Shown here piece by piece: positions 1-13,515 of a stretch of 64,000 bases of DNA. The position numbers and the translations under genes are program-made. The stretch spans positions 4,693,501 through 4,757,500 of the forward strand of contig JAFCIZ010000001.1 in the NCBI GenBank assembly GCA_017871115.1. The letters are read 5' to 3'. The DNA is from Cunninghamella blakesleeana. Lineage: Eukaryota; Mucoromycota; Mucoromycetes; Mucorales; Cunninghamellaceae. Position 1 is the first letter of the stretch. The number at the start of each line of letters is the position of its first letter. The notes beneath the pieces were generated by a model. The model saw nothing but the letters and a program-made list of their open reading frames with translations, did not search any database and had not been told where the DNA came from.

Positions 1-535
1 AAAGAAGGAAAAAAAAAGGAGATTACACAATTTCGAATATTTATCATTTCGTCAAGCTGTGAGCTTTTTTTTTTTAAAATCCGCGACTTTGCTTACTTCG
101 TGACCGGATTTTCAAAGAAACTTACAAGAGAGAGAAAACTATATATACTGTCGTGTTTTTTTGTTGATCAATACATAATCATCGAATATTATTATTGATT
201 TCTAATTTTGTTGTTAGCTTAATGGTTTGTTTGTATATATAAATTTGATGATTTTTTTTTCTTGTGAAAATCTAATTTTATTGGTTTATGCAAATGTGTC
301 AAATGATAGTGTACAAGGTGTAATAATAAAAAGATCATAGATTTTTTTAATAAATACCATTATTTTCGACATATAAATATATTCGACCGATTATTATTAT
401 TATTACTATTACTATAATTATTTTGGATTATGCAATTTAAACTAATTGAATACTGAGTCTTTTTTTAATTTTTCTGAAGTAGAGTTTTTATTATTTTATT
501 ACTGGATTTTGAGTTTCAAATTCAAAAAATAAAAG
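1..535. other. Intergenic, 3' flank of the CorA-type gene
   Basis: AT-rich DNA with poly-T and poly-A runs and no coding-like stretch on either strand. It lies downstream of the last exon of the minus-strand Mg2+ transporter. I see nothing else in it. Confidence 0.7.
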
Positions 536-1583
536 CTAAATAATGTTATAATGTTTCATGAGTAAAGTCATTGTTATGCAAAAGGTAAGAATAGATAGGG
601 TAATGCAAGTAAACCATGTTAAGTCCTATTGATAATAATACATAAATAAATAAAGAAAAATATTAATATTATTATTTTTATGTCTTTTTTATTTACTATC
701 TATTAAAATAATAAAGCTTTATACATACTTCTTGCGATTGCCCAGGTACCAATACATTCATCCCGAACAGACCTGTAATTAAATTCATTGGGATTACAAT
801 ACTACCGAGAGCTGTCATTTTAGATAAAATATCATTGATTTCATTATTTGTTTGAGTCATTTCAATAGAAATTTGTGCAAGGTAATTAGAGTGAGATCTT
901 GATGATATTTTTTCATAATGATTAAGTGATTGTAACATGGTAATTAGATGATCTATTGTTTTTATTTTTTATTTTATTTTTTTAAAAAAGAAAGTAAATT
1001 TAAATAGGATTATTCTTTATTCTTTATTCTTTTTTACTATTTTTTCCTTTCTTTTCTTTTCATTTTAATTTCTGCCTACCTTGTACATCCCCAAGATATG
1101 TAGCCACTTCAGATCGTATAATAGGTAATTTTGAAGGTTCATTATTATTTGTATAGACTTGACTACGTTTGATAATCGTTTTCACCACATCTACTTTATT
1201 TGCCAATAAACGAAGTAAGCCCATCATTCTTTTTCTACAATAGCCAATTCGTCGTAACATATCTGTTTGTTCTGATTCTTTAAGAATTAAAACAAGTTCA
1301 TCAATAGAGTCTACTTCAAATTCAATTCCACGTATCAATGGCGCAAACGAGTCTGTAATATCATCCAGTAGACCATAACATATCCAATCTTTTAAAAACA
1401 AATAGAAATATAAAATAGGTATAAAAATGGGAATTTACTAAACTGATCATTTTTTTTCTCGTCTTCTCTTGCCCTTTTTTATTTTTTACGATTTTACCTG
1501 GTGTTATATTAATATAGTCTTTCAATTGTTTAATTCTTCGAGGAACGTTATGAATATGAGGTAAATGTCTAAAATGGAACTAA

Positions 1584-1615
<32 letters not shown>

Positions 1616-2779
1616 GAGTAGTAATGGGTAAATAAAAAAGATTTTATATATATATATATATATGAATTATTGTTGTTTACCGTTAAAATGCCATGCTTAA
1701 ATATCAACATATAAAATCCCAATGGCTGTAAATAATTTACTGATTCATGCTCTTGATCAAAACTTCTAAAACAAATGAAGTAATAATTATTAAATATTTC
1801 GCATTTTTCTCTAGGTTCCTCTGTAGTAATATCCTCTATAGTTAATGGATGTATATGAAATGCCTAGAAATAAAATGAGACAGAATGAAAAGGATAAATA
1901 AATTCATGAATTTGATCAGTATGTATACATTAGAATAATAACGATTATAAGAAATATAGTATTTATATTTATATTACTTTCCCAAGAATTTTCATTTCAA
2001 TATCAGTTGGGCACATGACATCCAGCCAAAAACATCCTTTTTGTAACATCTCCGAAAAAGATTGGCCACTTTCTGGTACCTGTGCTAAATTCTTTGCATG
2101 TATAGTAGATGGTTCCGATACTGAATAAAAAGATACTCTATAATTATCATTATATTTTTGCTTCATGGAATACTATTTTAGAAATAAATAAATAAGTAAA
2201 ATACATATACAAATCTGGCACATTTTATTTATTTATTTATTTATATATTTCTATTTCTATTTTTACTTTTGCATAATCGTCATAGTAATGTTCATAACGC
2301 TTTTTATTATAATTATTTAATGAATCTTCATAAAAATGAGTTGGTCTTTTGTGTGGTGATTGATCAAGTCTTTGTTTTTTTATCCATTCATCTAAAGCAT
2401 GATAATCAATATCTCCATCACATTTTAGATCATCTTTTTGTGGAAAACATACATCGACTTCAACGATACTTGGTTTATATATATTTAAAAGAGTGTTATC
2501 TGGTGAACGTAGCGAGGGTGTTGTAAGATTACTAGAAGACTGTGAGGATTGTATAAACTCTGCATCAACATCATAATCAATAAGTATATCATCATTGGTT
2601 GTTGTATTACTTTTATTTTTGTTGTTGAAAAAGCTATTAGTAGGTGGAATTTCCTAATTTGAATAGGTACATATGTACATTAAAAAAATAAACATTAAAG
2701 TTATTATCTGCAATTTCTATGTTTAAATATAGGTACATATATTTAAAAAATAGGAAAAGAAAAAAATGATTTACATTTC

Positions 2780-2816
<37 letters not shown>

Positions 2817-2963
2817 TAATTGTGTGGAAGAAATGGAAGCGTAATGGCGAGGTGTATTAAAAAACAAATTTAAAGGTTGGGTTGGCGAAGATTCATTATT
2901 AGATCTAGATCGCTGTAAATGAGTGGATTGTTTTAGACTTCTTCTTGCTTTTAGTCTTGTCAT
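536..2963 (-). CDS. CorA-type Mg2+ transporter, Mnr2/Alr family
   Basis: Divalent-cation (Mg2+) channel of the fungal Mnr2/Alr branch; Mnr2 acts at the vacuole and Alr1 at the plasma membrane, and I cannot tell which applies. Eight exons give about 553 residues: 2775-2963, 2267-2653, 1978-2172, about 1681-1864, 1499-1580, 1078-1392, 733-949 and 536-625. The N-terminal tail is low-complexity, with an Asn run at the end of exon 1. The cytosolic domain carries FWLDVMCPTD and FHIHPLTIEDI. TM1 holds the signature GMN (ITGLFGMNV). TM2 lies in the separate last exon (DLTWFTCITLSILTF, stop at 536-538), found by splicing CAA GAA|GTATGT to ATAG|GACTTA. Without that exon the protein would lack TM2. Confidence 0.9.
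1584..1615. repeat. (AAT)n microsatellite in an intron of the CorA gene
   Basis: About ten copies of the AAT/ATA trinucleotide in the intron between exons 4 and 5 of the CorA-type gene. The same unit recurs in coding form about 1.2 kb away. Confidence 0.85.
2780..2816. repeat. (ATT)n microsatellite coding an Asn run
   Basis: About twelve perfect ATT units, read as AAT on the coding (minus) strand, encode the poly-Asn at the end of exon 1 of the CorA-type gene, just before the donor AAT|GTAAAT. Confidence 0.9.
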
Positions 2964-4061
2964 GGTTATTTAGGATATTATAATAATGATAATGGTAAAA
3001 CAAGTCTATTAAATAATAAATGATAGATATAATATATATAAAAAAATAAAATAAATAAAGTCTATTGATATGTAAAATAAAATATAGATAAACGAAAAAG
3101 AAAAGTAAAACAAAAAAAGAGGGGCAAAAAATTGAATTTGTACGATATTTTTAATTCCGGAGTTTGATATTATTCGTAATTCATGTAATAAAATGGGGAA
3201 CTATATTTTTATTGTGTAAAAAAAAATAATGTAAAAACTACATAACTGAGAAAATCATAATAAATATATTATTTTATAAAAATTGATACATATATCTGTT
3301 ATTAAAATATATGATATATCCATCGAATTGCTGGAAACTAGCGGATTACTTATTAAAGGAACGAAAATAAACAAAACAAATAGTGAATGTCATTAATTTA
3401 TCGATAAACAATAAAATGATTGGCCGTAATAAGAAGATGTTTTGTCGTATTATTATTATTATTTTATTTTTTTAAAAAATAGAAACTTGTAACAAAAAGG
3501 GAGACGTAAATAATTATTTATTATTGTTATATAATTATGAGCGCGTATCGACTTTCTACGATTCAGTTGTTTTTTTTTTTTTTTTTTTTACTACAGAGGC
3601 TACTCGTAGAGTAGTAAATGATTAATTTATCTATTTTTTCTTGTTGTAGAACAGCTTTAGTAACTTTAATTGGTGCGTTATCAGTATTCTTTTTTCTTTT
3701 ATTTTTATTTATTTTTGTAATTTAATACCTCATGACCTTAAAATACGTTAAAAAAAACATATTGAATCATATGACCTATATAACATTTTACACAAAAAAA
3801 AGGTACCGATTTTTTTAAGCATTATAATTTATTCAAATTTCATTATATATCTACATGATAAAAGCCGTTTGATAAATGCAATATGCATTATTTCATAATT
3901 AAAATGTTTTCTGCTAAAAATTATATGAAATAATACTTATATGAATTATAGTTAATATTTCGATTTATGGTTCAAAACAGCAATGCTGAAAATAGATTTA
4001 TTTTATTATATTTGATAATATATTCTTTTTATTTCAGTATTGATACAAAAAATACATCACT
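2964..4061. other. Intergenic, promoter side of the CorA-type gene
   Basis: Upstream of the CorA gene and downstream of RIC1. It holds poly-T runs, one of about 19 T at 3571-3589, a T-run/A-run palindrome near 3461-3479, and a small hairpin CTACTC-GTA-GAGTAG at 3600-3614 right after the long T run. No coding-like segment seen. Confidence 0.6.
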
Positions 4062-7000
4062 TTATATATTTAGTTCATGAATTTCATTAATAGTATCATC
4101 TATAGAGTTATTAGTATCAGTCTTTTCAACCATTCTCTCTTGGAGCACAATTAGAGCTTCGCGTAAAGTTTTCCCAGAATCTATTATTAACAATAATAAA
4201 CGATGAATTTTATTTAATAAAAAAAACATCCTCGATCTTATTTTAATTTTCTGATCATTTTATATTTATATCAAACTTACGGTCAATAGAGCTTAAAAAG
4301 CGTACTAGTTCTTTACATAATTCATAATCATCAACATCCATTGCCTTTTGTAGTAATCGAATAGTATCCTTTAATAGAATAATAATAATAATAGTTATAA
4401 AAGTTATTAATAGTTTTTAATAAATGTGGTTTAAATTTTCTTTTTCTTTCTTATAATAAAAATACCTTTCCTCCTGTTGTGTGCGGTTCCATTGTTTGTA
4501 AAATGATTAAATAAGATGTTGCAGTTCTTAATCTACCATCATTTAAACATAACTAAAAAGAAAGAAAGAAAATGAGTTTTTTATAAAAATAAATAAATAA
4601 ATAATTGAGTATTAATTATGGATATGTTAATACAGCAAACTATTTAATTATTTAGTTACCTCAAATAAATCTTCGGGTTTACCAACATAGGTAAATAAAT
4701 GGTTCCATAAAGCAACTTCAGTTTTTCTAGCACAACTAACAATCACATCTAAAGCGTGAGGGAATTGATCTAAAAAGCGAATCACAAGAGGCAGGATGGC
4801 ATCTATTGAGATATATGTATATATACAAATAAATAGTATGAATTAGAAAATCATTGGGGGAAGGTTTATGTTTGCATATTCTACTTTACACTATAATATA
4901 CGTATATAAATTTACCTTGTTGATCCATAGTTGATTTTTCAGCTTCATGTTCTAATACCGTATGTAATAAAATTTCTAGTGCATGGCCAAAGTAAATTAA
5001 TTTTTCATATGCTCTCGCAAAGACAACAGTATCCTCTTCTAATTGTCTTTGAAGTAAGTATCGTATTACATGATGTAAAAATAAGTGTGTCTAATATTAA
5101 ATAATAACCATAATCATAAGTAATATAATTACAAATATGAATATATATATATATATATGCATGAGTGTGTGTATGTATATACATATGAATACAGTACCTT
5201 TGTATTTGTTTTATAGATTAAAAATCCTAATGATTCTCGATATATAGTAGCTTGTTCTATACCTACAATGACGCCTTTACTTAATAGTATTGCTAATAAT
5301 AACAATAAAAAAAAGGAATAATAAATGAATGAATAAATAAATAAATAATTAAACTATATATTTAGAAAAATATAAACGCAGTATAATTACCAAGTGGGTA
5401 AAAGTCTAAAGGTATATATATTGAGTTGATATCAGTTTGATCTAAGGAAGTTTGCCATCTAGACTCACCTTCCATTTCCATCCATGATTGAGAATGAGGA
5501 GAAGATGGTTCTATACCAATTCGATAACCTAATGAATAAGGTCTTCCTATGATACTATTTCGAGAACTATGTGGAGTTGTTGGTGTAGAAGGTTCACTTT
5601 CCAATTCTCTAGAAGTATTATAAAATGAATGAAATCCATAACCATCACCTCGTAATACATTAGTAAATAATTGAATCCCTTTTCCATCAACACCCCAGAT
5701 AGATGTTAGTAAATTTGCGACTGATTTTTGCCCAACCCAATAATATTCCACTTTTTTCATTAATATATGCAAATCATATTGCATATCACAATCTGTTGGT
5801 CCACTTTCATGAGGTTGACTTGCTAAATCGGAATCATCAGAGTCACTCTATTTAAAATAGATTTACAAAAAAAATAATCATTAAATATAATAATCGTATA
5901 TGTATATATATATATATATTTATACTTTTTTATATTTATATATTACCGGTAATTTAGGTGTTAGAATAATAAGTTTTCCATCAACAAGCAACAAAATATT
6001 AGATTGAACCATATCGTGCATAGAATGAATGAGCTCTATAATATAATGAACGATTAATAAGGGTGATATAAAAATATAAATCATTATATATTTATTTACC
6101 TCCACAATCACCATGGAAAAGGCTTATACCACGCACTCGAGCTGCTCTAGAAACAATACTAACCAATGACATTGTTCGAACCAATTCTATTTTTGTTGAA
6201 GGTATATTTGATTCTGTATAGTGAATGACATAAATGGATAGTTGATTATCGGCTGTATAAACTAAAAGGAAGCTACCACACATAGTTATATAAAGGGGGA
6301 TAGAAGATAATGCTTCTATTTGTAGTATATTGTTTTGATCCAAATTTTGATCCCTAGAATATAATTGAATCTAATAATAATATTTAAACATTCTTTCAAT
6401 TATTTCTATTTTTTTTTTATTATATATATTATCATTAAACATATTTTTATTTTTACCTCATATGTTTTGGATTCACGATCTGATAGATTTTCACAGGTGG
6501 CAATTAAAATTTGTTTATACCATACTAAGCCCCCACGCACAATGAAATGATTTTCTTGTTGTTGATTCCCAAATAGTTTCCATCTACTAGACACTGTATT
6601 ATAATGTGCTAATCCACGTCGTCCAGCAATAGCTATAAATTTTCCATCTGCACTAATAGAAGCATACTAAGTAAACAAAGAAAATGAAATAAATAGATTA
6701 AAAAAATCAAACAAATAAAATAGTTCCTGTAAGCTATATTAAACTTTACTCGAATTGGCCAGTGTTCGGTTATATACATTGTAGGGTACTATTATAAATT
6801 ATAAATATAAAAATAGTTATTTAATTGTTACTATTATTGTCATTTATTTATATTTTAATACCTACCAAAATATGAGCCCAATTAACAGCATCTGGATCAA
6901 TCGTATTTGTATTATTTTCTTGATAATCTCCACCTTGATTATATAATAAAAGTCTATCATCCATTTGTAATAAGCACCTTCTAGCATTGTCCTAATAATA

Positions 7001-9091
7001 AAATAAATAATTGGAAGGTAATTATTTAAATTGGATACATATATATATATACTTTTACTTTTTTTTTTTTAATATAGTTAAAATGAATATGACTTACAGT
7101 ATGATGTAAACTAGTCAAAGCAGATTTAGCTATTGGTAACGAATAGAAACGGCTCAAATTCCGCTCAAGATTACCAGATAAAATAAAGAGCTGATAACCT
7201 TCAGGGCCCCAAAACTACCATTTAAAATTAATAATAAATAAAAATAAAAATGAAATCAATTAATTTTTCCTTTACTTTTTTCTTTTTGCCTTTGCGATTT
7301 TATCTACTGTGGATATATTGTTTGTACCATGTCATTAGTATGTTGAGCATATAAATCCTGTAAATTAGATGAATCATCATCAACATCAACAACATCATCT
7401 AGATCATCCATTGAACATAACAACGCACCATAAACACTCCAAATGGCTAATCCACCATAGCCACTAAATCCGGCTGATAAAGCATATCCATCTAATGTCC
7501 AGGCTAAACTCTGAATAGCCCCTAAATCCTCTTTCTGATGTTGATTTGTTCCATTGTTTCTTGTCATTGATACTGTTGGGAGTTGCATTTTATGTGATAA
7601 TTGAGGTGTATTTGTATAATTATGTACTGAATAAACATATATTGTACCACTATTTTTTAAAACATAATAAATAAATGATTAAATTGTGTAATCATTCTAT
7701 TTTTTTTAAAAATAAAATAAATACCTTTTTGTCCCCACAGCTATCAATGAGAATCGAGCATTGATTGCAACGCATGTAGCTTCGTCTATTGGATCAAAAT
7801 TATCGCCATGAAAACAACAGCCAGACCAGCGAATGGGTTCTGCAAATGAAGGCGTTGTAGGAGTTTGAATGAAGGAACCACTTGAATCAGACTATACAAA
7901 TACATTTAAACATAAAAGAAAATGAAATAAATGATCTGTATATATTTTATATCGATCTAATTATATATTACTATTATTATTATTATTATTATCGCTATTA
8001 TAATTAAGCATGATTTACATTAATTGATCCCTTACTATTGCGCCTTTGTCGATGATTTTGAATAAAGTAAGTACGTCCAACATTGGTGATCCAAATTGAT
8101 ATATTCATCATTTTATCATAAAATATAGAGTTTACTTGTTCTGTCATTTTTTTTTAAAATAATAATAATAAATATATTTATATTTACTTTATATATATTT
8201 GTATTTGGATTTTCTTTTATATTTTTACCATGCTGATCCAAAAAAATATCCAATTTATGTTGAATAGAAGTCTGAGTAGCATTCGTTTGATGAGGATTCC
8301 AAGATATACATTGAATAGCGGCTGGAGTATGAGTAGCAATGATCAAAGTATCATCTGAACAGGAACCACTATAAAATGGTTTATTATTTAAATATGAATA
8401 CTATAGATTATTATAATAATATGTAAATTTATATATTTGTATACGTATTATATATGATTAAATATTTTTATTATCAGTATATTCATGTATATTACCATAC
8501 AACACCAGCATCAACTCTAATGGCCAATCGAAATTTTATTAACATTGTTTTAACTCCCCTACCTTCACCAGGGCCAGTAATATAAGCATGATTATTTGCT
8601 GGAAATTGAAATTCGAAAGAGGGTGAATCATAAGATAAGATATGGTATAGCAACAAATAGTTTTTATCAGTCTTTTATAATACAAATAAAAAAAGAAAAT
8701 CATATAAGCATAATTTTTTTTTTTTGGAAAGAGTATTATTTATTTTATAATCTTTATACATATATATTGCATTACTTACAAGAATGACAAAAGCTGTATT
8801 ATCAGGTTTCCATATTATAAATTTATTTTCACCAAATTCTTCGACATGGTTCTGAGAACGCTGAACAAATGATAATATGACAGTAGGTTTAGTTGACCAT
8901 AAATAAATACTATTTTTAGTACAAGTAATAAATAGTGACGCGAGATAGGAAGATTTTATTGATACTATGTTTGTAGAAGTAGAAAAAACTGGTGTAGTAT
9001 TTTTATTATCATGTTGCAATAATTTTTTAGATGATGAGGTTATAGCTGTAGATAAAGATAACTCATTGGCAATACCATTTACCCAGTACAT
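4062..9091 (-). CDS. RIC1: RIC1, subunit of the Ric1-Rgp1 guanine-nucleotide exchange factor
   Basis: Partner of Rgp1 in the Golgi-bound exchange factor for Ypt6/Rab6, which drives endosome-to-Golgi retrieval. The start MYWVNGIANEL and the early segment IYLWSTKPTVILSF match the RIC1 N-terminus; WD40-like repeats follow (for example GGLAIWSVYGALLCSM), and the C-terminal part is the RIC1 domain (GHALEILLHTVLEHEAEKS, DAILPLVIRFLDQFPHALDV, WNHLFTYVGKPEDLFE). The gene is split into many exons of 60-420 nt by introns of roughly 60-120 nt. The stop follows IHELNI at 4062-4064. Exon order is clear; some individual splice sites were not checked. The Rgp1 partner is not in the window. Confidence 0.88.
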
Positions 9092-10197
9092 TTATTAATT
9101 ATAAAAAACACGTTCGCACGCACAATTGTTAAAAAAATAAATATTCTATTGAAGATTTAGAAGAATATATAAAAAAAATATTTTATGAGAAGAAAATTAA
9201 AGAAAAAGGAGGTGAAAAAATTATAGGTTTTTATTATTCAAAAATTTTAAAATCCGATTTTTTTGGTTCTACTATGGGCACTTTCTCGTTTTCCTTTTTC
9301 TTCGTTTATCAATTAAATAAGGACAATTAGATACTGTTGATATATATGATCAAGTTAACAAGCAAGATAAAAAATAAAATAAAATAAGTCTATTATATAT
9401 ATGGTTTATTTTTTTTTTTTTTAAAAAAAAGGAGGTAAAAATATTAAACTAGTAAAATTTATTGTAAAATAATACTGATAGATAATAGAGAGACTAATCA
9501 ATGTTTAAATTAGTGGAAACTTCTTTTAATTCTCTACAGTTGTACGCATGTTTTCAGTTGATCCATCCTTTGTTACCATAAAAATTAAGTCTAGTTTTGA
9601 CACATTACTATATTTGAACTTTGACTTATATGCCGCCATTTTTTTTTTTTTTTTTTTACAGTAGTATATTGTATATTTTTATGAGTTCTTGATGGTTTTT
9701 TGTAAAAAAAAAATTACACTACTTAGTCCAAGAAAATAGTATTCATTATCGATTTCATTATTGAATACAATAGACCGTAAATCAGGTATCTTTACTGCTT
9801 TCTATAGTATATGATTTATGATTGTTATTCTTGATATAGCACATATTCGAATAGAAAAGTTTTTTCAAAGAGTTGCAAAGACTTGTATTTCGGGTTTGTT
9901 TTATTATTGGGTTTGTGATTGGTGTCTTTCGTTTAAACATCAATCATTTTTTAAAAAATAAAAAGAGAAAAAAAGAGAAATGAGAAATTCCAAAATATGA
10001 ATTTATTGTATTCTTTTTAGTTACTAAATTTATGCTTATTCAGGAATAATAAAATAAAATTGAGAATAAATAAGAAAAAAGAATGATAAAATAGAGAACT
10101 GAAAAATTATAGTGCGGTATAGTTAAAAAAAATTTTAATCCCCTATAAAAAAATAGCTTCTTTTTATTATTATTATTATTATTACTCTTGATAAAAT
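9092..10197. promoter_or_regulatory. Divergent promoter region RIC1 / NR2C2AP-like
   Basis: A 1.1 kb AT-rich interval between two divergent start codons, so it should hold both promoters. It has poly-T runs (9641-9658) and the GC-containing 9-mer CGCCATTTT at 9634-9642, which recurs before two other genes. No ORF looks real. Confidence 0.5.
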
Positions 10198-10818
10198 ATG
10201 AGTAGCCTTATTTCTTCTAACACACGGATCAAGTACGTATTCAATTTTGCTTTATTTTATTTTATTAATTAAATATATATATATATATATATACTCTTAT
10301 TATGGTCGCCCGGATGATTAAATAATTAATTATTATAATAGAGTTAGTTCTGTTTTAAATCGAGATACAACTACCTTTGGAAAACAAAATTTAATTGATG
10401 GATCAGAAGAAACCTGCTGGAATTCAGAACAAGTATAACAATAATAACAATATTAAAAGAAAAAGAAAAAGAAAAATAGAGTCTAGTATTTATATATATA
10501 CAATTTTTTTAGGGTCTTCCTCAACATATATTAATTGATTTTGGTGGAGAAGTTAAAGTGAATGAAATAGTATTAACTTTCCAAGGTGGGTTTGTAGGGA
10601 AAAAATGTGTTGCTCTCGGTAGTACTAGTGAACAACCTAACGACTATAATATACCTCTTGTTACCTTCTACCCTCAAGATATCAATCCTTTACAAACGTT
10701 TAAAGTAGATAACAATGATACTCCTATACAAAGATTAAAGCTTATTTTTGAAGAAAGTACCGATTTTTATGGACGCATTACTATTTACAAGTTAGATATA
10801 TTAGGCACATCATGCTAA
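10198..10818 (+). CDS. NR2C2AP/TRA16-like discoidin-fold protein
   Basis: Compact protein of the NR2C2AP (TRA16) family, with an F5/8-type C (discoidin) beta-sandwich fold. Three exons (10198-10232, 10342-10432, 10513-10818) give 143 residues with consistent phases. Family-defining segments are SSVLNR, FGKQNLIDGSEETCWNSEQG, FQGGFVGKKC, the FYPQD motif and LKLIFEESTDFYGRITIY; they align end to end with the human protein. The animal protein is known as a repressor partner of the TR4 nuclear receptor, but fungi lack that receptor class, so the ancestral role must be something else (inference). Exons 1 and 2 are too short to be noticed by ORF length alone. Confidence 0.9.
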
Positions 10819-11276
10819 TAAAAATAAATAAAGACATATATTACTATTATTATATTATTACGTAATAACTCTCAACGCTCAATTTATAAATATTAATGCA
10901 AATAAAAAAAGCTAATCACTACAAAATATAAAATGAAACTGATCTTTATCAATGCATTCTTACATATACATATATAATAAACGCCTGTTTTATTTTAAAA
11001 AAAAAATTGATTAATGTTGTTTAACCTTTTGGTACTTTATGATTGAATGATTATTTTATTCAAGGGATTTTTTTTTTTGTGTGTTAAAAGTTAACGGATA
11101 TAAATCTTACTAAATAAAGGTTTCAAGAAAAAAGAAGATACTAAACTGATCTAAAAAAATAAGCAAGGGAGAAAGGTGTCATTTATTTAATGCTAGTAAA
11201 GAAAAAATAAAAATATAAAAGTTAAAAAAAAAACGGAATATTTTTTTTATTTATTCTTTCATAAAATATCAATAAC
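10819..11276. other. Intergenic, upstream of the hemerythrin gene
   Basis: AT-rich with A and T runs. It serves as terminator region of the NR2C2AP-like gene and promoter of the hemerythrin gene. No structured element seen. Confidence 0.5.
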
Positions 11277-11897
11277 ATGTCAAACATAAGTAGAGCAGCT
11301 AGTAAATTTGGTAAAACTGTAGGTGTAACTGGTGCACCAGTTTTTATTAAATCCGATAATGTGATTGATTTAATTATAAATGACCATAATGAAGCCAAAG
11401 AATTATATGAAGAATACAAGAAAACACAACAAAGAGATACTAAGAGAAGTATTTGCAATGATTTAATAAAAAAATTGGTACAACATGATGAAGTCGAACA
11501 ATTATTAGTTTATCCTTTACTCAGAGAAAAAGTGGGCGGCTCCATAGGTGAAGGTCATTATGAACGTAGTTTATCTGAACATCAAGACCATCGTAATTTA
11601 TTATATGAAGTGAAGCAATCAAACATCAATGGTGATGAACATATTGATGTAAAGTTGTCAGATGCTATGAAATCTGTTATGGATCATGTTAAAAAAGAAG
11701 AAGCTGAAGTCTTACCTTTACTAAAACAACACGTTAGCGAAGATGATTTAAAAAGAGTTGGTAGTACTTTTAAGGCACATAAATACGTTGCTGTTACAAG
11801 ACCTCATCCTAGTGCTCCTGCTCAAGGTTATCCTGCAGCTTTAGCAAATGTTGTTACAAAACCATTCGATCTTCTTAAAGACTTTATGGAAAAATAA
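11277..11897 (+). CDS. Hemerythrin/HHE cation-binding domain protein
   Basis: Intronless, 206 residues. A four-helix HHE domain that binds a di-iron (or O2/NO) centre: the metal-ligand series is visible as DHNEAKELYEEY (about residue 36), QHDEVEQLLVYPLL (about 69), EHQDHRNLLYEV (about 100) and DHVKKEEAEVLPLL (about 138). The N-terminus (SRAASKFGKTVGV) is a weak amphipathic presequence-like stretch, so mitochondrial location is possible but not shown. Fungal HHE proteins of this length are linked to iron or oxidative and nitrosative stress, but the exact ligand cannot be told from the sequence. Confidence 0.9.
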   Translation: MSNISRAASKFGKTVGVTGAPVFIKSDNVIDLIINDHNEAKELYEEYKKTQQRDTKRSICNDLIKKLVQHDEVEQLLVYPLLREKVGGSIGEGHYERSLSEHQDHRNLLYEVKQSNINGDEHIDVKLSDAMKSVMDHVKKEEAEVLPLLKQHVSEDDLKRVGSTFKAHKYVAVTRPHPSAPAQGYPAALANVVTKPFDLLKDFMEK

Positions 11898-12139
11898 TCT
11901 TTTATTCTATATACGTATTTTTTTTTTATTTTTTTTTTTTTTTTAATATTAGTATTGCTTTTTTATATTTTATCTATAATAAATTATCCTACTTTATGAT
12001 AATCACCAAAAATCAAAAATAGTATGATGTTTGAATCTAGTTATTTGCAAAATATGCAAGCATTTATTTATTTTTTAGACTATCATCGTTATCATTATAT
12101 CATATATACAGTTAATTATTTATTTTATAAATAGTATTA

Positions 12140-13515
12140 TTATGTAGCAACACCAGCATCCAACCTGTTTTTAAAACCATGGATACCAATCCAAACAATG
12201 ATAACAATCAAACCAACAATGCAAGCACCCAAATAAAATTGTAACACTAAACGTTTTCCAATAGTAAATAAACCACCTCTTTTTAGTCCATTCCGATTTA
12301 AAATAATTCCAATAAAACAGATAGCTCCAATAATAATAGTATAAACTACCCCAAAATATAAACCATAAGGAAATTCAATAGCAACACCAGCAATTAAAAG
12401 GCCATAAATAATTAATCCGATAATAAACACTATTTTTGTACGTAAATGAATTGGACCGTGAATTTCGTTTCTGAAAGCAAATATTTGAGACCATCTAATT
12501 ATTATAAATGAAAATAAAATAAAAATCAGTTTTAGATATAAGATACCTTTTATTTGTTTATTATAAATAAAATAAAGAATAAAAGTTTACTTACGACATG
12601 ATCATTGCCCCTCCAGCATACATATAATGCGCTATAATATGTTCCCAATCATCCCTCATATACGAATAAATTTCTTGTAATATTGGATATTGACTTACAA
12701 TTTCTGGGTGTGCTAAATTAAAATCTTTTACTGGGTGCTAAAATGATAATTAATAATAAAATGATTAGATTTAAAATAAACATTTTCATTATATATATAC
12801 TCATATTTATATTAATTACTTTAAACATAGCAGCAGCAAGATGAATGCCTATAAAAAAAAATCATGTATATTTCATCAATAAATAATATAATAAATCACA
12901 GCGAATCCATCCGTTATATATATATATATTTACCGTGGCCTTGAACGTATATACCTGCGCCCCAACTCCATAATAGCCATACAATTGTTTGTTCACTAAA
13001 TATAAATACTTTTTTTTAAAAAATAAAAAAAAATAATAATAATATATGTACATAAATATAAAAGCTGTTAAAAAAAAAGAAATTTATTTCATTTTACCAT
13101 AATTAGATTTTCCACCAGTAATTATAACCGAAGCCTTGGTCATAACATATAAATTTAGAGGTAAGGTAACCAAAGGATCAAAAAGTCTAAAAAGGGAGTT
13201 TCCGCTGAAAAAACTAGGAATAATATCAGGAATATTAGTCACTACTGGTATGGCTGTGAATAGTAAAATACTAAGACTTGCACCTAATAACAACCAACTT
13301 AATATCCATGCCTCTTGACCTTGTTGTTTAACAGTTTGTAAGTTTCGCATATTTTCTTCTTCAGCTTCTTCTTCATCGATCCCTGGAATGGCTTGAAAGT
13401 GATTATAACTGTCAGTACTTTTTTGTACAGTCAATTCTTCTTGTGAAGCCATGCCTTCGGCAGCATAACCCCTTTGTGTATAAATAGAAGGTAACTCATA
13501 ACTATTTTGTGGCAT
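12140..13515 (-). CDS. Polytopic membrane protein with conserved-looking His motifs, family not recognised
   Basis: Not recognised. Five exons (13098-13515, then three short ones, then about 12500 to 12140) splice cleanly in phase to about 340 residues. An acidic cytosolic N-terminus (DEEEAEEEN) is followed by seven or eight hydrophobic segments, for example ILSWLLLGASLSILLFTAI, LVTLPLNLYVMTKASV and QTIVWLLWSWGAGIYVQ. His residues cluster at the membrane face: GHGIHLAAAMFKH, then DDWEHIIAHYMYAGG. Such spacing is seen in membrane hydrolases and heme or metal sites, but that reading is inference. Exon 2 begins at the acceptor AAAG|TATTTA; the alternative ATTTAG|TGAAC would break the frame. One 30-nt exon holds the GIHLAAAMFK part. 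Confidence 0.75.
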
